A DNA stretch of 64,000 bases from CAWGCA01 sp963820955 (GTDB lineage: Bacteria > Pseudomonadota > Gammaproteobacteria > Chromatiales > Chromatiaceae), in NCBI GenBank assembly GCA_963820955.1, contig CAWGCA010000047.1, positions 1 through 64,000 on the forward strand, written 5' to 3'. The position numbers and the translations under genes were made by a program. This document shows positions 8,773-18,551 of the stretch, piece after piece. Within the stretch, counting starts at the first letter, position 1. The number at the start of each line of letters is the position of its first letter. The notes under the pieces are model-generated. The model was given only the letters and a program-made list of their open reading frames with translations, had not been told where the DNA came from and did no database searches.

Positions 8773-9936
8773 ATGAACGAGCCGGAGTTTACCCGTTCCG
8801 AAAAGGAGATCCAGGCGGAGATTCTTGCCGAACCGGAAGTCGACCACCAGCGGAATCGGAAGCCCGGACTCAAGCTGGTACTGCTCACCGCCCTGCTAAT
8901 GGTGGGGGTGATAGTTGTTGGTCTCGGTTTTGGCTATCGATATTGGCAGGAGTTGCAGTCTACCCTGGGCCAAATGGATAAAGCGGTCAGCGAAGCCGAA
9001 CAGCGGCAGACCGGGTATCGGCAGCAGCTCGACAGCCTGCGCCAGGCCATGGAAATGCAACAACAGCAGTTGGCGGCGGCAAAGGCCCGGCAGGCTGCGC
9101 AGGAGGGTCAGCGGGACCAGGGTCAGCAACGGTTGGAGCAGGAGCGTCTGCGACTGCAGCAGCAGTGGGCCGAAATGCGGGAGGCGCTGCAAGCACCCCC
9201 ACAGCAGATACAACCAGACAGTTCCGGTTGGATATTGGCCGAAGTGGAATACCTGATCCAGGCGGCAAATTATCGATTGCTGCTCGCGCGTGATGTCGGC
9301 ACCGCGATCCAGGCGCTGGAGATTGCCGAGCGGCGCTTGCGGCAGGCAGTTGGCCCGCAGTGGATCGGAGTCCGGGAGAGGCTGACAGCGGATATCAGTC
9401 GCCTTCAGGCGGTTGCACTGCCGGATCCTGCCGCCCTTTCAGCAAGACTGACCGGCCTGGAGCAGGAGATAACAAGCCTCAAGTTGGTGGCGACTGAAAG
9501 CGCTGCTGAGGCACCAGGGCCGGCGGTGCAGACGACCACTCCGCTGCAGGAGCGCAGCTTCAAGACCATGTTGCGGGATGGTTGGGATGGCCTCAGGTCA
9601 GTGCTGGTGATCCGCCGTCATGATCAGCCATTGAGTATCGGATTGCCTCCCGAACAACAGTATTTCGTCTATCAGAATCTGCGGCTACAGCTGGCAGCGG
9701 CACGGCTGGCACTGCTGCGTGGCGATCAGGGTCAGTACCAGGCGAGCCTGCAGCGGGTAGAGCAGTGGCTGCTGGAGTTTTTTGATGCGGAATCGGCGGC
9801 CACCCAGGCCGTTCTGGGTAAACTCGACGATCTCAGCCAGATCAATCTGAGCCCCGTTCTACCGGATATCTCCGGTTCCCTGTTGGACTTGCGCCAGCGG
9901 CTGCAGTCCGGTGGTGAAGAGGGTGCGGCAGAATGA
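8773..9936 (+). CDS. hemX: HemX-like membrane-anchored protein
   Basis: The 387-residue protein has a short cytoplasmic N-terminus, one membrane helix (about 33-56) and a Gln-rich coiled coil (about 62-140). A conserved globular part follows, containing WILAEVEYLIQAANYRLLLARD and the FVYQNLRLQLAAARLALLR block. This is the HemX family (annotated in the past as uroporphyrin-III methyltransferase, but without a methyltransferase fold). It sits between hemD and hemY, overlapping hemY by four bases. Its role in haem synthesis is inferred from this constant linkage. Confidence 0.92.
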   Translation: MNEPEFTRSEKEIQAEILAEPEVDHQRNRKPGLKLVLLTALLMVGVIVVGLGFGYRYWQELQSTLGQMDKAVSEAEQRQTGYRQQLDSLRQAMEMQQQQLAAAKARQAAQEGQRDQGQQRLEQERLRLQQQWAEMREALQAPPQQIQPDSSGWILAEVEYLIQAANYRLLLARDVGTAIQALEIAERRLRQAVGPQWIGVRERLTADISRLQAVALPDPAALSARLTGLEQEITSLKLVATESAAEAPGPAVQTTTPLQERSFKTMLRDGWDGLRSVLVIRRHDQPLSIGLPPEQQYFVYQNLRLQLAAARLALLRGDQGQYQASLQRVEQWLLEFFDAESAATQAVLGKLDDLSQINLSPVLPDISGSLLDLRQRLQSGGEEGAAE

Positions 9937-11234
9937 AATTGCTGATCTCCGGCCTGCTGGCGCTGGCTGTCTCGGTAGTCGCTGCCCTGGCGCTGAAACA
10001 GGACAACGGTTACGTCCTGATTGGGTATGACCGCTGGACTGTCGAAGGCAGCCTGGCCCTCTTCCTGTTGATCATCTTGGCTTTATTCATCGTCCTATAT
10101 CTGATGTTACGACTATGGATTCGTATCTGGAACGCCCCAGGGGAAATGCGAGACTGGCAAGGTCGGCGGGGGGCCCAGCGGGCGCGCAAGGCACTCACCC
10201 AGGGTTTGATGGAACTCTCGGAGGGGCGCTGGAAGCGGGCGGAACGGCACCTGATACGCCATGTCAGGCAGTCTGAGACTCCGTTAATCAACTATCTGGC
10301 CGCTGCCCGCTCCGCCCAGCAGCAGGGGGCCGACCACCGTCGAGACCAGTATCTGCGCTTGGCTCGGCAAGGCATGCCATCAGCAGGCCTGGCGGTTGGA
10401 CTTACCCAGGCGGAGCTGCAGTTGGAGCATCAACAGATGGAACAGGCGCTGGTTACGCTGAAGGGGTTGCGGGGGACTGCGCCCCGCAATCGTCAAGTAC
10501 TGAAGTTGCATAAGGAGCTTTACGAGAAGAGCGGTGCCTGGGAAGAGCTGAGCCAGTTGTTGCCCGAGTTGAAGAAACAGCAGCTGCTGGAGCAGGGGGA
10601 GTTGCAGCGGCTGGAATCGAGGGTCTCCAGCAATCTGCTCGACAAGGCGGCGTCAAGTGACAATCCAGACCGGCTCTCGGCGACCTGGAAGGGACTTCCA
10701 GCATCGATCAGAGCGGACGAGCCTTTGATATTGTGTTACGCCAATCATCTGCTGGAGCGGGGTGAAATAGGGCAGGTGGAGGCATTATTGCGCAACGCCA
10801 TCAACCGCAGCTGGAGCGACAACCTAGTGGAGCTCTATAGTCGGCTTGAGACCGATGCGAGCGCCCAGCAACTGGCCGCCGCTGAGCAATGGTTGAAGCA
10901 ATTCCCGACCAATCCCATGCTGTTGCTGGCACTGGGTCGTCTCAGCGTCAAGGGCCGTCTGTGGGGGAAGGCGCGAAGCTATCTGGAGGCCAGCATCGGT
11001 GCGGGTTCTACACCTCAGGCCTATCAGGAACTGGGAAGGCTGCTGGAAACGATGGATGAGCCTGAACAGGCCCTGGCCTGTTTTCGCTCCGGGCTGGAGC
11101 TGTCAAACCAGGTCGCGCCTAGCCCGGTGCCCAACTCCCTCCCATCAGCAGTCCAGATCGAAAGCCGCTCCCTGCCGGCGGGCCCTGCAGACCACGATCG
11201 TCCCAGACTGGCGGTCATTCAGGAAGTCAAATAG
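9933..11234 (+). CDS. hemY: HemY-like membrane TPR protein
   Basis: The 433-residue protein has two N-terminal membrane helices (about 1-20 and 41-65) and a basic stretch. The rest is a series of TPR-like helical repeats (for example MLLLALGRLSVKGRLWGKAR and AYQELGRLLETMDEPEQALA). This is the proteobacterial HemY family, unrelated to Bacillus protoporphyrinogen oxidase of the same name. It overlaps hemX by four bases and ends the hemCDXY run. It probably acts as a scaffold in the inner membrane, though no enzymatic activity is established. Confidence 0.92.
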   Translation: MKLLISGLLALAVSVVAALALKQDNGYVLIGYDRWTVEGSLALFLLIILALFIVLYLMLRLWIRIWNAPGEMRDWQGRRGAQRARKALTQGLMELSEGRWKRAERHLIRHVRQSETPLINYLAAARSAQQQGADHRRDQYLRLARQGMPSAGLAVGLTQAELQLEHQQMEQALVTLKGLRGTAPRNRQVLKLHKELYEKSGAWEELSQLLPELKKQQLLEQGELQRLESRVSSNLLDKAASSDNPDRLSATWKGLPASIRADEPLILCYANHLLERGEIGQVEALLRNAINRSWSDNLVELYSRLETDASAQQLAAAEQWLKQFPTNPMLLLALGRLSVKGRLWGKARSYLEASIGAGSTPQAYQELGRLLETMDEPEQALACFRSGLELSNQVAPSPVPNSLPSAVQIESRSLPAGPADHDRPRLAVIQEVK

Positions 11235-11287
11235 GGTTTGATTGAGCGTTTGCTTTTCTGCCTTTGGTGTGACCCGCCTTGGATCGG

Positions 11288-12301
11288 TTATTTGTCCGGA
11301 TTGTCTTTGGCCCACTCGAATACGTCGGAATACAAATGGTCCTCGGGCAGTCCGGCGGCGAGGAAGGCCTTTTTAGCGGTAAACACCATGGGGGGTGGGC
11401 CGCTCATGTAGAGGTCGTATCGACTCAGGTCCGGATAGTCCTCGACTACCGCCTGGTGTACCCAGCCGCTTCTTCCCTGCCAGTTCGGATCAGGTTCGGA
11501 AAGCACCGTCGTAAACTGAAAAAATGATTTCTGTTCCGCCCATTGGGTGGGATGGTCTATGAGATATAGATCGGGTTCGGCGCGGACCCCCCAGTAGAGA
11601 TGGATGGGGCGTTCAATTCCCACATAGAAGGCATGTTCCAGCATCGCCTTCAACGGGGCGAACCCCGTCCCCCCCGCCATCAGGATCAGCGGCCGATCGG
11701 ACTGCTCCCGCAGGTGGAAGCCCCCGAGGGGGGCCTGGATGCGCTGAATGCTGTCCTGTTTCATCTCCTGGAAGACATAATCGGTAAATTCGCCTCCGGG
11801 AACGTGGCGCACATGCAGTTCGATGCGATCATCGTCATGGGGTGCGTTTGCGATGGAGAAGGCGCGGCGGCGGCCATCTTCAAGCAGGAAGTCGAGATAC
11901 TGGCCGGCCAGGAACTGCAGCCGCTGGTTCTCCGGCAGCTTGAGATAGATCCGCATCACATCATGCGCCAGCCGCTCCAGTTTGACCACCTTGCAGGGCA
12001 GGGTTCGGACCTCGATTTCCCGCTCGCTCTCCACCTCCTGAATGTGGATGGTAATATCGCTGGATGGTATACCTTGACAGGTGAGACAGTAGTTTTCAGG
12101 TTTGTCGGTGAGCGACTCCTGAACCTCTTCGGGATAACTCAGAGCGCCGCTGACCAGGGTCCCGGCACAACTGCCGCAGAGGCCGTTGCGGCAGCCATAG
12201 GGCAGGAAGACGCATTGGCGCTCCGCCGCCTCGAGGATGGTTTCTCCGGCCTCGGTGGTAAATTCGTGGCCACTGGGTTCTACTTTGACTTTGAAATTCA
12301 T
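11288..12301 (-). CDS. 2Fe-2S ferredoxin-flavin NAD(P)H reductase (CDP-6-deoxy-glucoseen reductase-like)
   Basis: The 337-residue protein has an N-terminal plant-type ferredoxin domain with Cys37-x4-Cys42-x2-Cys45-x29-Cys75. An FAD-binding barrel (RAFSIANAPHDDDRIELHVR) and an NAD-binding domain (LILMAGGTGFAPLKAML) follow. It transfers electrons from NAD(P)H through FAD to the [2Fe-2S] centre and on to a partner oxygenase or reductase. Members are usually annotated as CDP-6-deoxy-delta-3,4-glucoseen reductase, but no deoxysugar genes are nearby. In several gammaproteobacteria a homologue sits near ubiD, as here, so a general redox role is more likely. Confidence 0.88.
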   Translation of the reverse strand: MNFKVKVEPSGHEFTTEAGETILEAAERQCVFLPYGCRNGLCGSCAGTLVSGALSYPEEVQESLTDKPENYCLTCQGIPSSDITIHIQEVESEREIEVRTLPCKVVKLERLAHDVMRIYLKLPENQRLQFLAGQYLDFLLEDGRRRAFSIANAPHDDDRIELHVRHVPGGEFTDYVFQEMKQDSIQRIQAPLGGFHLREQSDRPLILMAGGTGFAPLKAMLEHAFYVGIERPIHLYWGVRAEPDLYLIDHPTQWAEQKSFFQFTTVLSEPDPNWQGRSGWVHQAVVEDYPDLSRYDLYMSGPPPMVFTAKKAFLAAGLPEDHLYSDVFEWAKDNPDK

Positions 12302-12371
12302 TAGATCGTCTGGCTGCTACGGCAAATAGCCGATAATTCTCTACTATTTTGCTGGGAATTAAAACCTTGTT

Positions 12372-13247
12372 ATGGGCATGTTAATTATCGGCTGTGGTTA
12401 TCTGGGAGCGCGCGTTGCCGGTCACTATCTGGCGACCGGCATTGATATAGACGGTGTGGTGCGCAGCGCGGCAAGTGCGGCGCAGCTCGAGGCGGAGGGT
12501 GTTGGTGCACTGCGGCTGGACCTTGATCGGCCGTTGTTAGCGGAGCTTCCGCTGCGGGGTAGCCAGCTTTTCTACTTTGCCCCGCCGCCCAGGGAAGGGG
12601 TAAAGGACAGTCGGGTCGCCCATCTGACCGCGGCGTTTCACAGCCAGGGCCAACCCCGACGCCTGGTTTATATCAGCACCTCCGGTGTGTACGGCGACTG
12701 CGGCGGTGCCTGGGTAAATGAACTCCGTCCTGTTGCTCCGGCTGCGGATCGGGCCCGGCGTCGTTGGGACGCCGAGCAGCAGTTTCGCGCTTGGCATAAC
12801 GACACCGGTGGCGAACTCGTCGTCCTGCGGGTGGCGGGGATCTACGGTCCGGGCAGGTTGCCCCTAGACCGGCTGCGCCGGGAGCTGCCCCTGGTGCGGG
12901 AGGAAGAGGCACCCTGGACCAATCGGATCCACATTGATGACCTGGTCCAGGTCTGCATCGCCGCCATGGAGCGGGGGCGGAATGGTGAGGTCTACAATGT
13001 CTGTGATGGCCACCCCTCCAGCATGACCGATTATTTCAATCGGGTTGCCGGCCAGGCCGGGCTGCCTAGGCCGCCGTTGATCACTCTCGCTCAGGCTGAT
13101 CAGCAGTTGTCGGCTGGCATGCTTGGCTACATGCATGAATCCCGCCGCTTGGACAACAGCAAGATGCTGCAGGAATTGGATGTGACTTTACGTCATCCCG
13201 ATCTGGCCAGCGGGTTGCCTGGCTGTTTTACACAGGGCTCGGAGTAG
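12372..13247 (+). CDS. NAD-dependent epimerase/SDR-family protein (YeeZ-like)
   Basis: The 291-residue protein begins with a Rossmann dinucleotide site (IIGCGYLGARVAGHY). It has RLVYISTSGVYGDCGG at the catalytic Ser/Tyr position and a later NRIHIDDLVQVC block, the pattern of extended short-chain dehydrogenases. The usual Tyr-x3-Lys pair is not clear, which fits the atypical SDR group to which YeeZ belongs. Substrate unknown. It is convergent with the ParA gene, whose stop codon is three bases away. Confidence 0.85.
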   Translation: MGMLIIGCGYLGARVAGHYLATGIDIDGVVRSAASAAQLEAEGVGALRLDLDRPLLAELPLRGSQLFYFAPPPREGVKDSRVAHLTAAFHSQGQPRRLVYISTSGVYGDCGGAWVNELRPVAPAADRARRRWDAEQQFRAWHNDTGGELVVLRVAGIYGPGRLPLDRLRRELPLVREEEAPWTNRIHIDDLVQVCIAAMERGRNGEVYNVCDGHPSSMTDYFNRVAGQAGLPRPPLITLAQADQQLSAGMLGYMHESRRLDNSKMLQELDVTLRHPDLASGLPGCFTQGSE

Positions 13248-13250
13248 CTG

Positions 13251-13883
13251 TCAGGCTCCTTTTTTCAGCCAGGCAAACACCGGGTCCCACTGCTCTACGT
13301 CCTGCCAGACCATTGAAGGGGCCAGTTCGAAGATGCCGAGGCCGCGCTCCGCAGCGCGGATGTAATTCTGGCTCTCCCGCAGATGGGTGATGAACGGAAT
13401 TTTCAAGTGCCCCAGAAACTCTTCCAGCTGGTGGTAGATACGGGTGTTTTCCCGCGTCCGGTTGGCGACGATTGCGATTCGGGTCTGCTGCCGGGAAACT
13501 CTGCCGCTGGCCAGCAGTTCATCCAGAAAACGATTGCAGGCCCGCATGTCGATGGGTGAGGGCAGGACCGGGATGATCAGGTCCTCGACCCGCTTGAGCA
13601 TCTGGTTGATAGTATTGCCGTGGGTTCCCGCCGGTGCATCCATGATCAGGTAGTCGGTTCCTCGGGCCGGGCGCGGAGATTCCCGGCTGGCGTCTATGCC
13701 CTCAATTTGGGGGATGCCATCATAGCCCTGGCGCGCTTCGAGCCAGTCGAGGGTGGAGCCCTGGGGATCGAAGTCTGCCAGCGCCACCTTGGCGCTGTCG
13801 TCTGCAAACCAGGTGGCGATATTGGTGGCCAGCGTGGTCTTGCCGCAGCCCCCTTTGGCGTTCATCAACATGATAGTGCGCAT
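13251..13883 (-). CDS. ParA/MinD-family ATPase, stand-alone
   Basis: The 210-residue protein has the deviant Walker A motif KGGCGKTT with its signature Lys, the A' motif ADFDPQGSTLDWL and the Walker B segment YLIMDAPAG. These ATPases position DNA or protein cargo in the cell. No ParB gene, parS-like cluster or flagellar/chemotaxis cargo gene is adjacent, and the single-domain size fits orphan chromosomal ParA proteins. It is followed 27 bases later by ubiD in the opposite order of reading (ubiD is upstream). Confidence 0.88.
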   Translation of the reverse strand: MRTIMLMNAKGGCGKTTLATNIATWFADDSAKVALADFDPQGSTLDWLEARQGYDGIPQIEGIDASRESPRPARGTDYLIMDAPAGTHGNTINQMLKRVEDLIIPVLPSPIDMRACNRFLDELLASGRVSRQQTRIAIVANRTRENTRIYHQLEEFLGHLKIPFITHLRESQNYIRAAERGLGIFELAPSMVWQDVEQWDPVFAWLKKGA

Positions 13884-13910
13884 TTCTTCCGTCCTCGGTT
13901 GGATTGAAAT

Positions 13911-15386
13911 TCAGGATTTTGTAGGGATCTCGAGGCGCTCCCAGAGCTGGTCGATCCGTGCTTTCACCTGTTCAGTCATCTGGATGGGTCGGCCCCATTC
14001 TCTATTGGTCTCGCCCGGCCATTTGTTGGTGGCATCGAATCCGATTTTCGAGCCCAGGCCAGACACCGGAGAGGCGAAATCGAGATAGTCTATGGGGGTG
14101 TTCTCGATGATAGTAGTGTCCCGCCCTGGATCCATGCGGGTGGTCATCGCCCAGATTACCGCTTTCCAGTCCCGGACATCGACATCATGGTCGGTAACTA
14201 TGACGAACTTGGTGTACATGAACTGGCGTAGGAAAGACCAGATACCCATCATCACCCGTTTGGCGTGCCCCGGATACTGCTTTCGTATGGAGACGACCGC
14301 CATGCGATAGGAGCAGCCCTCCGGTGGCAGATAGAAGTCCGTAATTTCAGGGAACTGCTTCTGCAGCAGGGGAATGAATACTTCGTTCAAGGCCACCCCG
14401 AGGGTAGCGGGTTCATCCGGAGGGCGCCCCGTGTAAGTACTGTGGTAGATGGGGTCCCGCCGTTGACTGATCCGGTCGATGGTGAAGACAGGGAAGTTCT
14501 CTACTTCGTTGTAGTAACCGGTGTGATCGCCAAAGGGGCCCTCCGCTGCGGTATCGTCCGGGTGAATCCAGCCCTCCAGCACGAACTCCGCTGCCGCCGG
14601 TACCTGCAGGTCGCTGCCCAGGCACTTTGCCACCTCGGTGCGGCTGCCGCGCAGCAGACCCGCGAAGGCGTATTCAGACAGGCTGTCGGGTATCGGCGTG
14701 ACGGCACCCAGGATGGTGGCGGGATCCGCACCCAGGGCCACCGCCAGCGGGAAGGGCTGTTGCGGATAGCGCAGCTGCCAGTCACGGAAGTCCAGGGCGC
14801 CGCCCCGATGGGATAGCCAGCGCATGATGACACGGTTCTTTCCAATTACCTGCATTCGGTAGATGCCAAGGTTCTGGCGCGGTTTTTCCGGTCCCCGGGT
14901 GACCACCAGTCCCCAGGTGATTAAAGGGCCTGCATCCTCCGGCCAGCAGGTCTGCACCGGGAGTTCGGCGAGGTCTAATTGCGAGCCCTCCAGTACCAGC
15001 TCCTGACAGGGTGGGTTGCGGATCTCCTTCGGCGCCATATCAAGCACCTTGCGGTAGAGCGGTAGTTTTCCCCAGGCATCCTTCATACCTTTGGGAGGCT
15101 CCGGCTCCTTCAGGGTGGCGAGCAGCTGCCCAACTTCGCGCAGCGCCTCCACCGACTCCTCGCCCATGCCTAGAGCGACCCGCTCGGGGGTACCAAAGAG
15201 ATTGCCCAGTACCGGGTAGCGGGAACCCTTGACCTTTTCGAACAGCAACGCCGGCCCGCCGGCCCGTAAGGTGCGATCGCAGATCTCTGTGATCTCCAGG
15301 CACGGATCCACCTCTACCCCGATGCGTATCAATTCACCCCGGGATTCTAGCTGGGTTATGAAGTCGCGCAGATCCTTGTATTGCAT
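13911..15386 (-). CDS. ubiD: 4-hydroxy-3-polyprenylbenzoate decarboxylase
   Basis: UbiD decarboxylates the ubiquinone precursor using prenylated FMN. The 491-residue product includes NLGIYRMQVIGKNRVIMRWL and, further on, the EGWIHPDDTAAEGPFGDHTGYY segment with the family's conserved acidic residues. The frame extends far upstream in low-complexity sequence with no homology. I start at 15386 (MQYKDLRDFI), which follows an excellent GGGGGG ribosome site and gives the normal length. UbiX, which makes the cofactor, is not in the window. Confidence 0.96.
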   Translation of the reverse strand: MQYKDLRDFITQLESRGELIRIGVEVDPCLEITEICDRTLRAGGPALLFEKVKGSRYPVLGNLFGTPERVALGMGEESVEALREVGQLLATLKEPEPPKGMKDAWGKLPLYRKVLDMAPKEIRNPPCQELVLEGSQLDLAELPVQTCWPEDAGPLITWGLVVTRGPEKPRQNLGIYRMQVIGKNRVIMRWLSHRGGALDFRDWQLRYPQQPFPLAVALGADPATILGAVTPIPDSLSEYAFAGLLRGSRTEVAKCLGSDLQVPAAAEFVLEGWIHPDDTAAEGPFGDHTGYYNEVENFPVFTIDRISQRRDPIYHSTYTGRPPDEPATLGVALNEVFIPLLQKQFPEITDFYLPPEGCSYRMAVVSIRKQYPGHAKRVMMGIWSFLRQFMYTKFVIVTDHDVDVRDWKAVIWAMTTRMDPGRDTTIIENTPIDYLDFASPVSGLGSKIGFDATNKWPGETNREWGRPIQMTEQVKARIDQLWERLEIPTKS

Positions 15387-15408
15387 GCTTTTCCCCCCCT
15401 GCATTGGG

Positions 15409-17442
15409 TCAGGCGGCGATACCACTGTGCCGGAGCAGGGCGTCGATTTCGGGCTCCCGGCCACGGAAGGCGACAAAAAGCTCCATGGCGTCTCTCGCGC
15501 CACCCTGTTCGAGGATATTTTGCAGGAAAGCCTCGCCGCTGAGCGGGTCGAAGATACCATTCTGCTCAAACAGGGAGAAGGCGTCGGCGGAGAGCACTTC
15601 GGCCCATTTATAGCTGTAGTAGCCTGCGGCGTAGCCGCCGGCAAAGATGTGGGAGAAGCTATGGGCAAAGCGGTTGAACGACGGAGGCTGAATCACCGCC
15701 ACCTGCTCCCGGACCTGATTCAGGATCTGGTAAATACGGCCGCCCAGTTTCGGGTCATACTCCTGGTGGATGCGGAAGTCGAACAAACTGAACTCCAATT
15801 GCCGAACCATCTGCATGGCCGATTGGAAATTTTTCGCTGCGGTCATCTTCTGATACAACGGGTCAGGAATGGGCTCCCCGGTCTGATAATGACCTGAAAT
15901 CAGTTGCAGCGCGTCACGCTCCCAGCACCAGTTCTCCATGAATTGGCTGGGTAGCTCCACCGCGTCCCAGGCGACACCATTGATACCGGCTACCGCCGGG
16001 TAGTCGATTCGAGTCAGAAGATGGTGCAGGCCGTGCCCAAATTCGTGGAACAGAGTCTCTACCTCGTCATGGGTGAAGAGAGCGGGCCTGTCCCCTATCG
16101 GGGGTGAGAAATTGCAGGTGAGAAAGGCGACGGGCAGCTGGTCGATGGTGGCGGTGAACATGCGACTGATGCAGCCGTCCATCCAGGCGCCCCCCCGCTT
16201 GTGGGGGCGGGCGTAGAGGTCGAGATAGAATTGGCCACGGAGCTCTTCCTGGCGGTCCCGAATTTCGAAGAAGCGGACATCCGGATGCCAGCTCTCAACA
16301 CCATTCACTTCGGCGATCTGGATACCATAGAGCAGGCGCACCACTTCGAACATGCCGGAGATCACCTTGTCTTCCGGAAAAAAGGGTTTCAGCTCTTCCT
16401 GGGTAATGTCGAAGCGCTGCTGGCGCAGCTTTTCCGAAAAATAGCCAATGTCCCAGGCCTCCAGTTCGGTGACGCCATACTGCTGCTGTGCAAATGTCTC
16501 CAATTCTTCCAGCTCTTTCTCGGCCTGGGCGTGGCAGCGTTCCGCCAGATCATGGAGAAACACGGTCACTTGATCACTGGAGGGGGCCATCTTTCTGGCC
16601 AGTGAGCACTCGGCATAGTTGCCGAAACCGAGCAGCACAGCCTGTTCGTGGCGAAGCGCGAGAATGCGTTCCATATTCTCGCTGTTGTCCCAGCGCCCGG
16701 CATCGGGGCTCTGGTCCGAGGCGCGGGTAGCATAGGCTTGATAGACTTCCCGGCGCAGTTCGCGGCTATCGGCATAGGTAATGACCGGAAAATAGGAAGG
16801 AAAATCCAGAGTCAGCAGCCATCCCTCGACACCCCGCTGCTCGGCGGTCTGCCGAGCCAGACCTAGGGCGGATTCGGGCAGTCCCGCCAGTGCCTTTGGC
16901 TCGCTGATTTGTTTGCTCCAGGCATGGGTCGCATCGAGCAGGTTTTCCTCGTAGCTGGCGCTCAGGCGGGACAACTCCTGGCTGATCTCCTTGTACCGGA
17001 GCTTTTTCTCGGCGGGCAGATCCACCCCGGAGAGATGGAAATCCCGGAGGGCGTTTTCGAGTAGCTTGCGCTGCGCCCCGTCCAGTTCTGTCTGCTCTTC
17101 GGCGATCTCCCGGTAAGCGGCAAACAGCCGTTCGTTCTGCCCCATTTCCGTGGCGTATTCGCTCAATTTGGGCAGGCAGGCATTATAGGCCTGGCGCAAC
17201 TCTTCGCTGTTCACCACCGAGTTCATGTGACTGATCGGAGACCAGGCTCGGTCGAGGCGATCTTCCATAGACTCCAGGGGTTCGATCAGATTCTCCCAGC
17301 TGAAGGAGAGGTCCTGCTGCAGCAACGCGTCGATTCGTTGCCGGTTCTCCGCCAGCAACTGATCGATCGCAGGTTCGGCGTGCTCGGGTCGGATCTGGGA
17401 GAAGGGCGGCAGACCCTCCAGATTGAGCAGCGGATTGTCCAT
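15409..17442 (-). CDS. prlC: oligopeptidase A (M3 metallopeptidase)
   Basis: The 677-residue zinc peptidase carries HEFGHGLHHLL (around residue 465), whose two His are zinc ligands and whose Glu is catalytic. The N-terminus MDNPLLNLEGLPPFSQIRPEHAE matches E. coli OpdA (PrlC), so I use the ATG at 17442. An in-frame ATG six codons upstream is also open but has a poorer ribosome site. The enzyme degrades short peptides, including cleaved signal peptides, in the cytoplasm. ubiD follows 22 bases downstream, so co-transcription is possible. Confidence 0.95.
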   Translation of the reverse strand: MDNPLLNLEGLPPFSQIRPEHAEPAIDQLLAENRQRIDALLQQDLSFSWENLIEPLESMEDRLDRAWSPISHMNSVVNSEELRQAYNACLPKLSEYATEMGQNERLFAAYREIAEEQTELDGAQRKLLENALRDFHLSGVDLPAEKKLRYKEISQELSRLSASYEENLLDATHAWSKQISEPKALAGLPESALGLARQTAEQRGVEGWLLTLDFPSYFPVITYADSRELRREVYQAYATRASDQSPDAGRWDNSENMERILALRHEQAVLLGFGNYAECSLARKMAPSSDQVTVFLHDLAERCHAQAEKELEELETFAQQQYGVTELEAWDIGYFSEKLRQQRFDITQEELKPFFPEDKVISGMFEVVRLLYGIQIAEVNGVESWHPDVRFFEIRDRQEELRGQFYLDLYARPHKRGGAWMDGCISRMFTATIDQLPVAFLTCNFSPPIGDRPALFTHDEVETLFHEFGHGLHHLLTRIDYPAVAGINGVAWDAVELPSQFMENWCWERDALQLISGHYQTGEPIPDPLYQKMTAAKNFQSAMQMVRQLEFSLFDFRIHQEYDPKLGGRIYQILNQVREQVAVIQPPSFNRFAHSFSHIFAGGYAAGYYSYKWAEVLSADAFSLFEQNGIFDPLSGEAFLQNILEQGGARDAMELFVAFRGREPEIDALLRHSGIAA

Positions 17443-17518
17443 CGGTGACACATTCCTCATTGCAGGTGGATGGTGAGCGGAGCGGTTTATTCTGACACGA
17501 TTCGTCCGATTCAGACAG

Positions 17519-18478
17519 TCAGCCCGAGAGTCGGCTTCCCAGCATTACAACCGCCGCACCGCCAGTCAGAAAAAACAGGAGCAGACACCCGCCGGCCCAG
17601 ATTCGGGCGCGTTTCACCAGGCTGTATTCGGGCAGGGTGGAGAGCAGATAAGGTTGCCGACGTGAGCCCGGGGCGCTGAGGGTGTGGATGATCTGATCCT
17701 GCAGTTGCCGGTTGTGTTCCTGTCGCGCCTGCTGGGCGGCGGCCTGGCGGACCCGCTCCCATTCGTTCGGATCGATCCTGCCGTCCCGGTTCCGGTCGTA
17801 TTCTGCCAGCAGCGTTTTCTGATCCCGTTTCCATCGTCGTAACAGGCCTCTGGTCAGTTCACTGCGGCTGCGCCGATGATCAATCTCATCGAGGGATTTG
17901 AACCAGCCGATGGCGTAGAGCGGATCTCCGGCGTAGATCCGCTCTTCGGTGTAACGATAACGGCCGCCGAACCCGACATCGGTTGTAAGCCATTTGCTCC
18001 ACTGACCCAGTGGTGAGGTTACTATCGGTGTCCGTGCAGGCCGCCCCCCAAGCGGGGTCCTGGAGTGGCCGTACCACACGCTGCGGTCACGCGGTGTCAC
18101 CACCGCCCCCTTGGGGTCTATGAGGCAATCTCCGCTTTCGTCCCTCAGCAGGAACAGGTGGCTGCTGGTCTCGTGCTCAATGGTCCGCCAGTTTTTGTGT
18201 CCCCTCTTTTCGATCTTGTATCTAAACCAGCAGCAGTCGCTGCCGGTGAGGGGCGCCTGGATCGATTTAATCCCTTTTAAGTGCGCCTCTCCGGTCAGTT
18301 CCACGTAACCCTGCTGGGCGGAACGGACCTTTGCCGTCGGCGTGTCCTCGATGGTTCGTGCCCGGCTCAGCAGGCGGAAGGCGTAAAAAAAACAGACGGC
18401 AGCAGCAGCTGTCGCCAGGCTGAAAAAGAGCCAAAATTCCCATCGGGAAAGGTGGATGATCTGTTGGCTGATCGTCAT
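17519..18478 (-). CDS. GIDE-domain membrane protein with an EF-hand-like loop
   Basis: The 319-residue protein has a membrane helix near the N-terminus (about 13-33) and one at the C-terminus (about 292-312). Between them is a soluble region that fits the GIDE domain (E3 ubiquitin ligase MULAN/GIDE type without the RING), with GYVELTGEAHLKG and WYGHSRTPLGG. Inside the domain, EYDRNRDGRIDPNEW matches a calcium-binding EF-hand loop (D-x-N-x-D-x-x-I-D/E). Bacterial GIDE proteins are uncharacterised; envelope stress or protein quality control is a guess. Confidence 0.75.
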   Translation of the reverse strand: MTISQQIIHLSRWEFWLFFSLATAAAAVCFFYAFRLLSRARTIEDTPTAKVRSAQQGYVELTGEAHLKGIKSIQAPLTGSDCCWFRYKIEKRGHKNWRTIEHETSSHLFLLRDESGDCLIDPKGAVVTPRDRSVWYGHSRTPLGGRPARTPIVTSPLGQWSKWLTTDVGFGGRYRYTEERIYAGDPLYAIGWFKSLDEIDHRRSRSELTRGLLRRWKRDQKTLLAEYDRNRDGRIDPNEWERVRQAAAQQARQEHNRQLQDQIIHTLSAPGSRRQPYLLSTLPEYSLVKRARIWAGGCLLLFFLTGGAAVVMLGSRLSG

Positions 18479-18551
18479 GGATCCAATACAAACCTTTTAG
18501 CCTGGGCCCGAATTTCTGTTTATCATGCGCTACGACCTCAAGGGAGTTACA

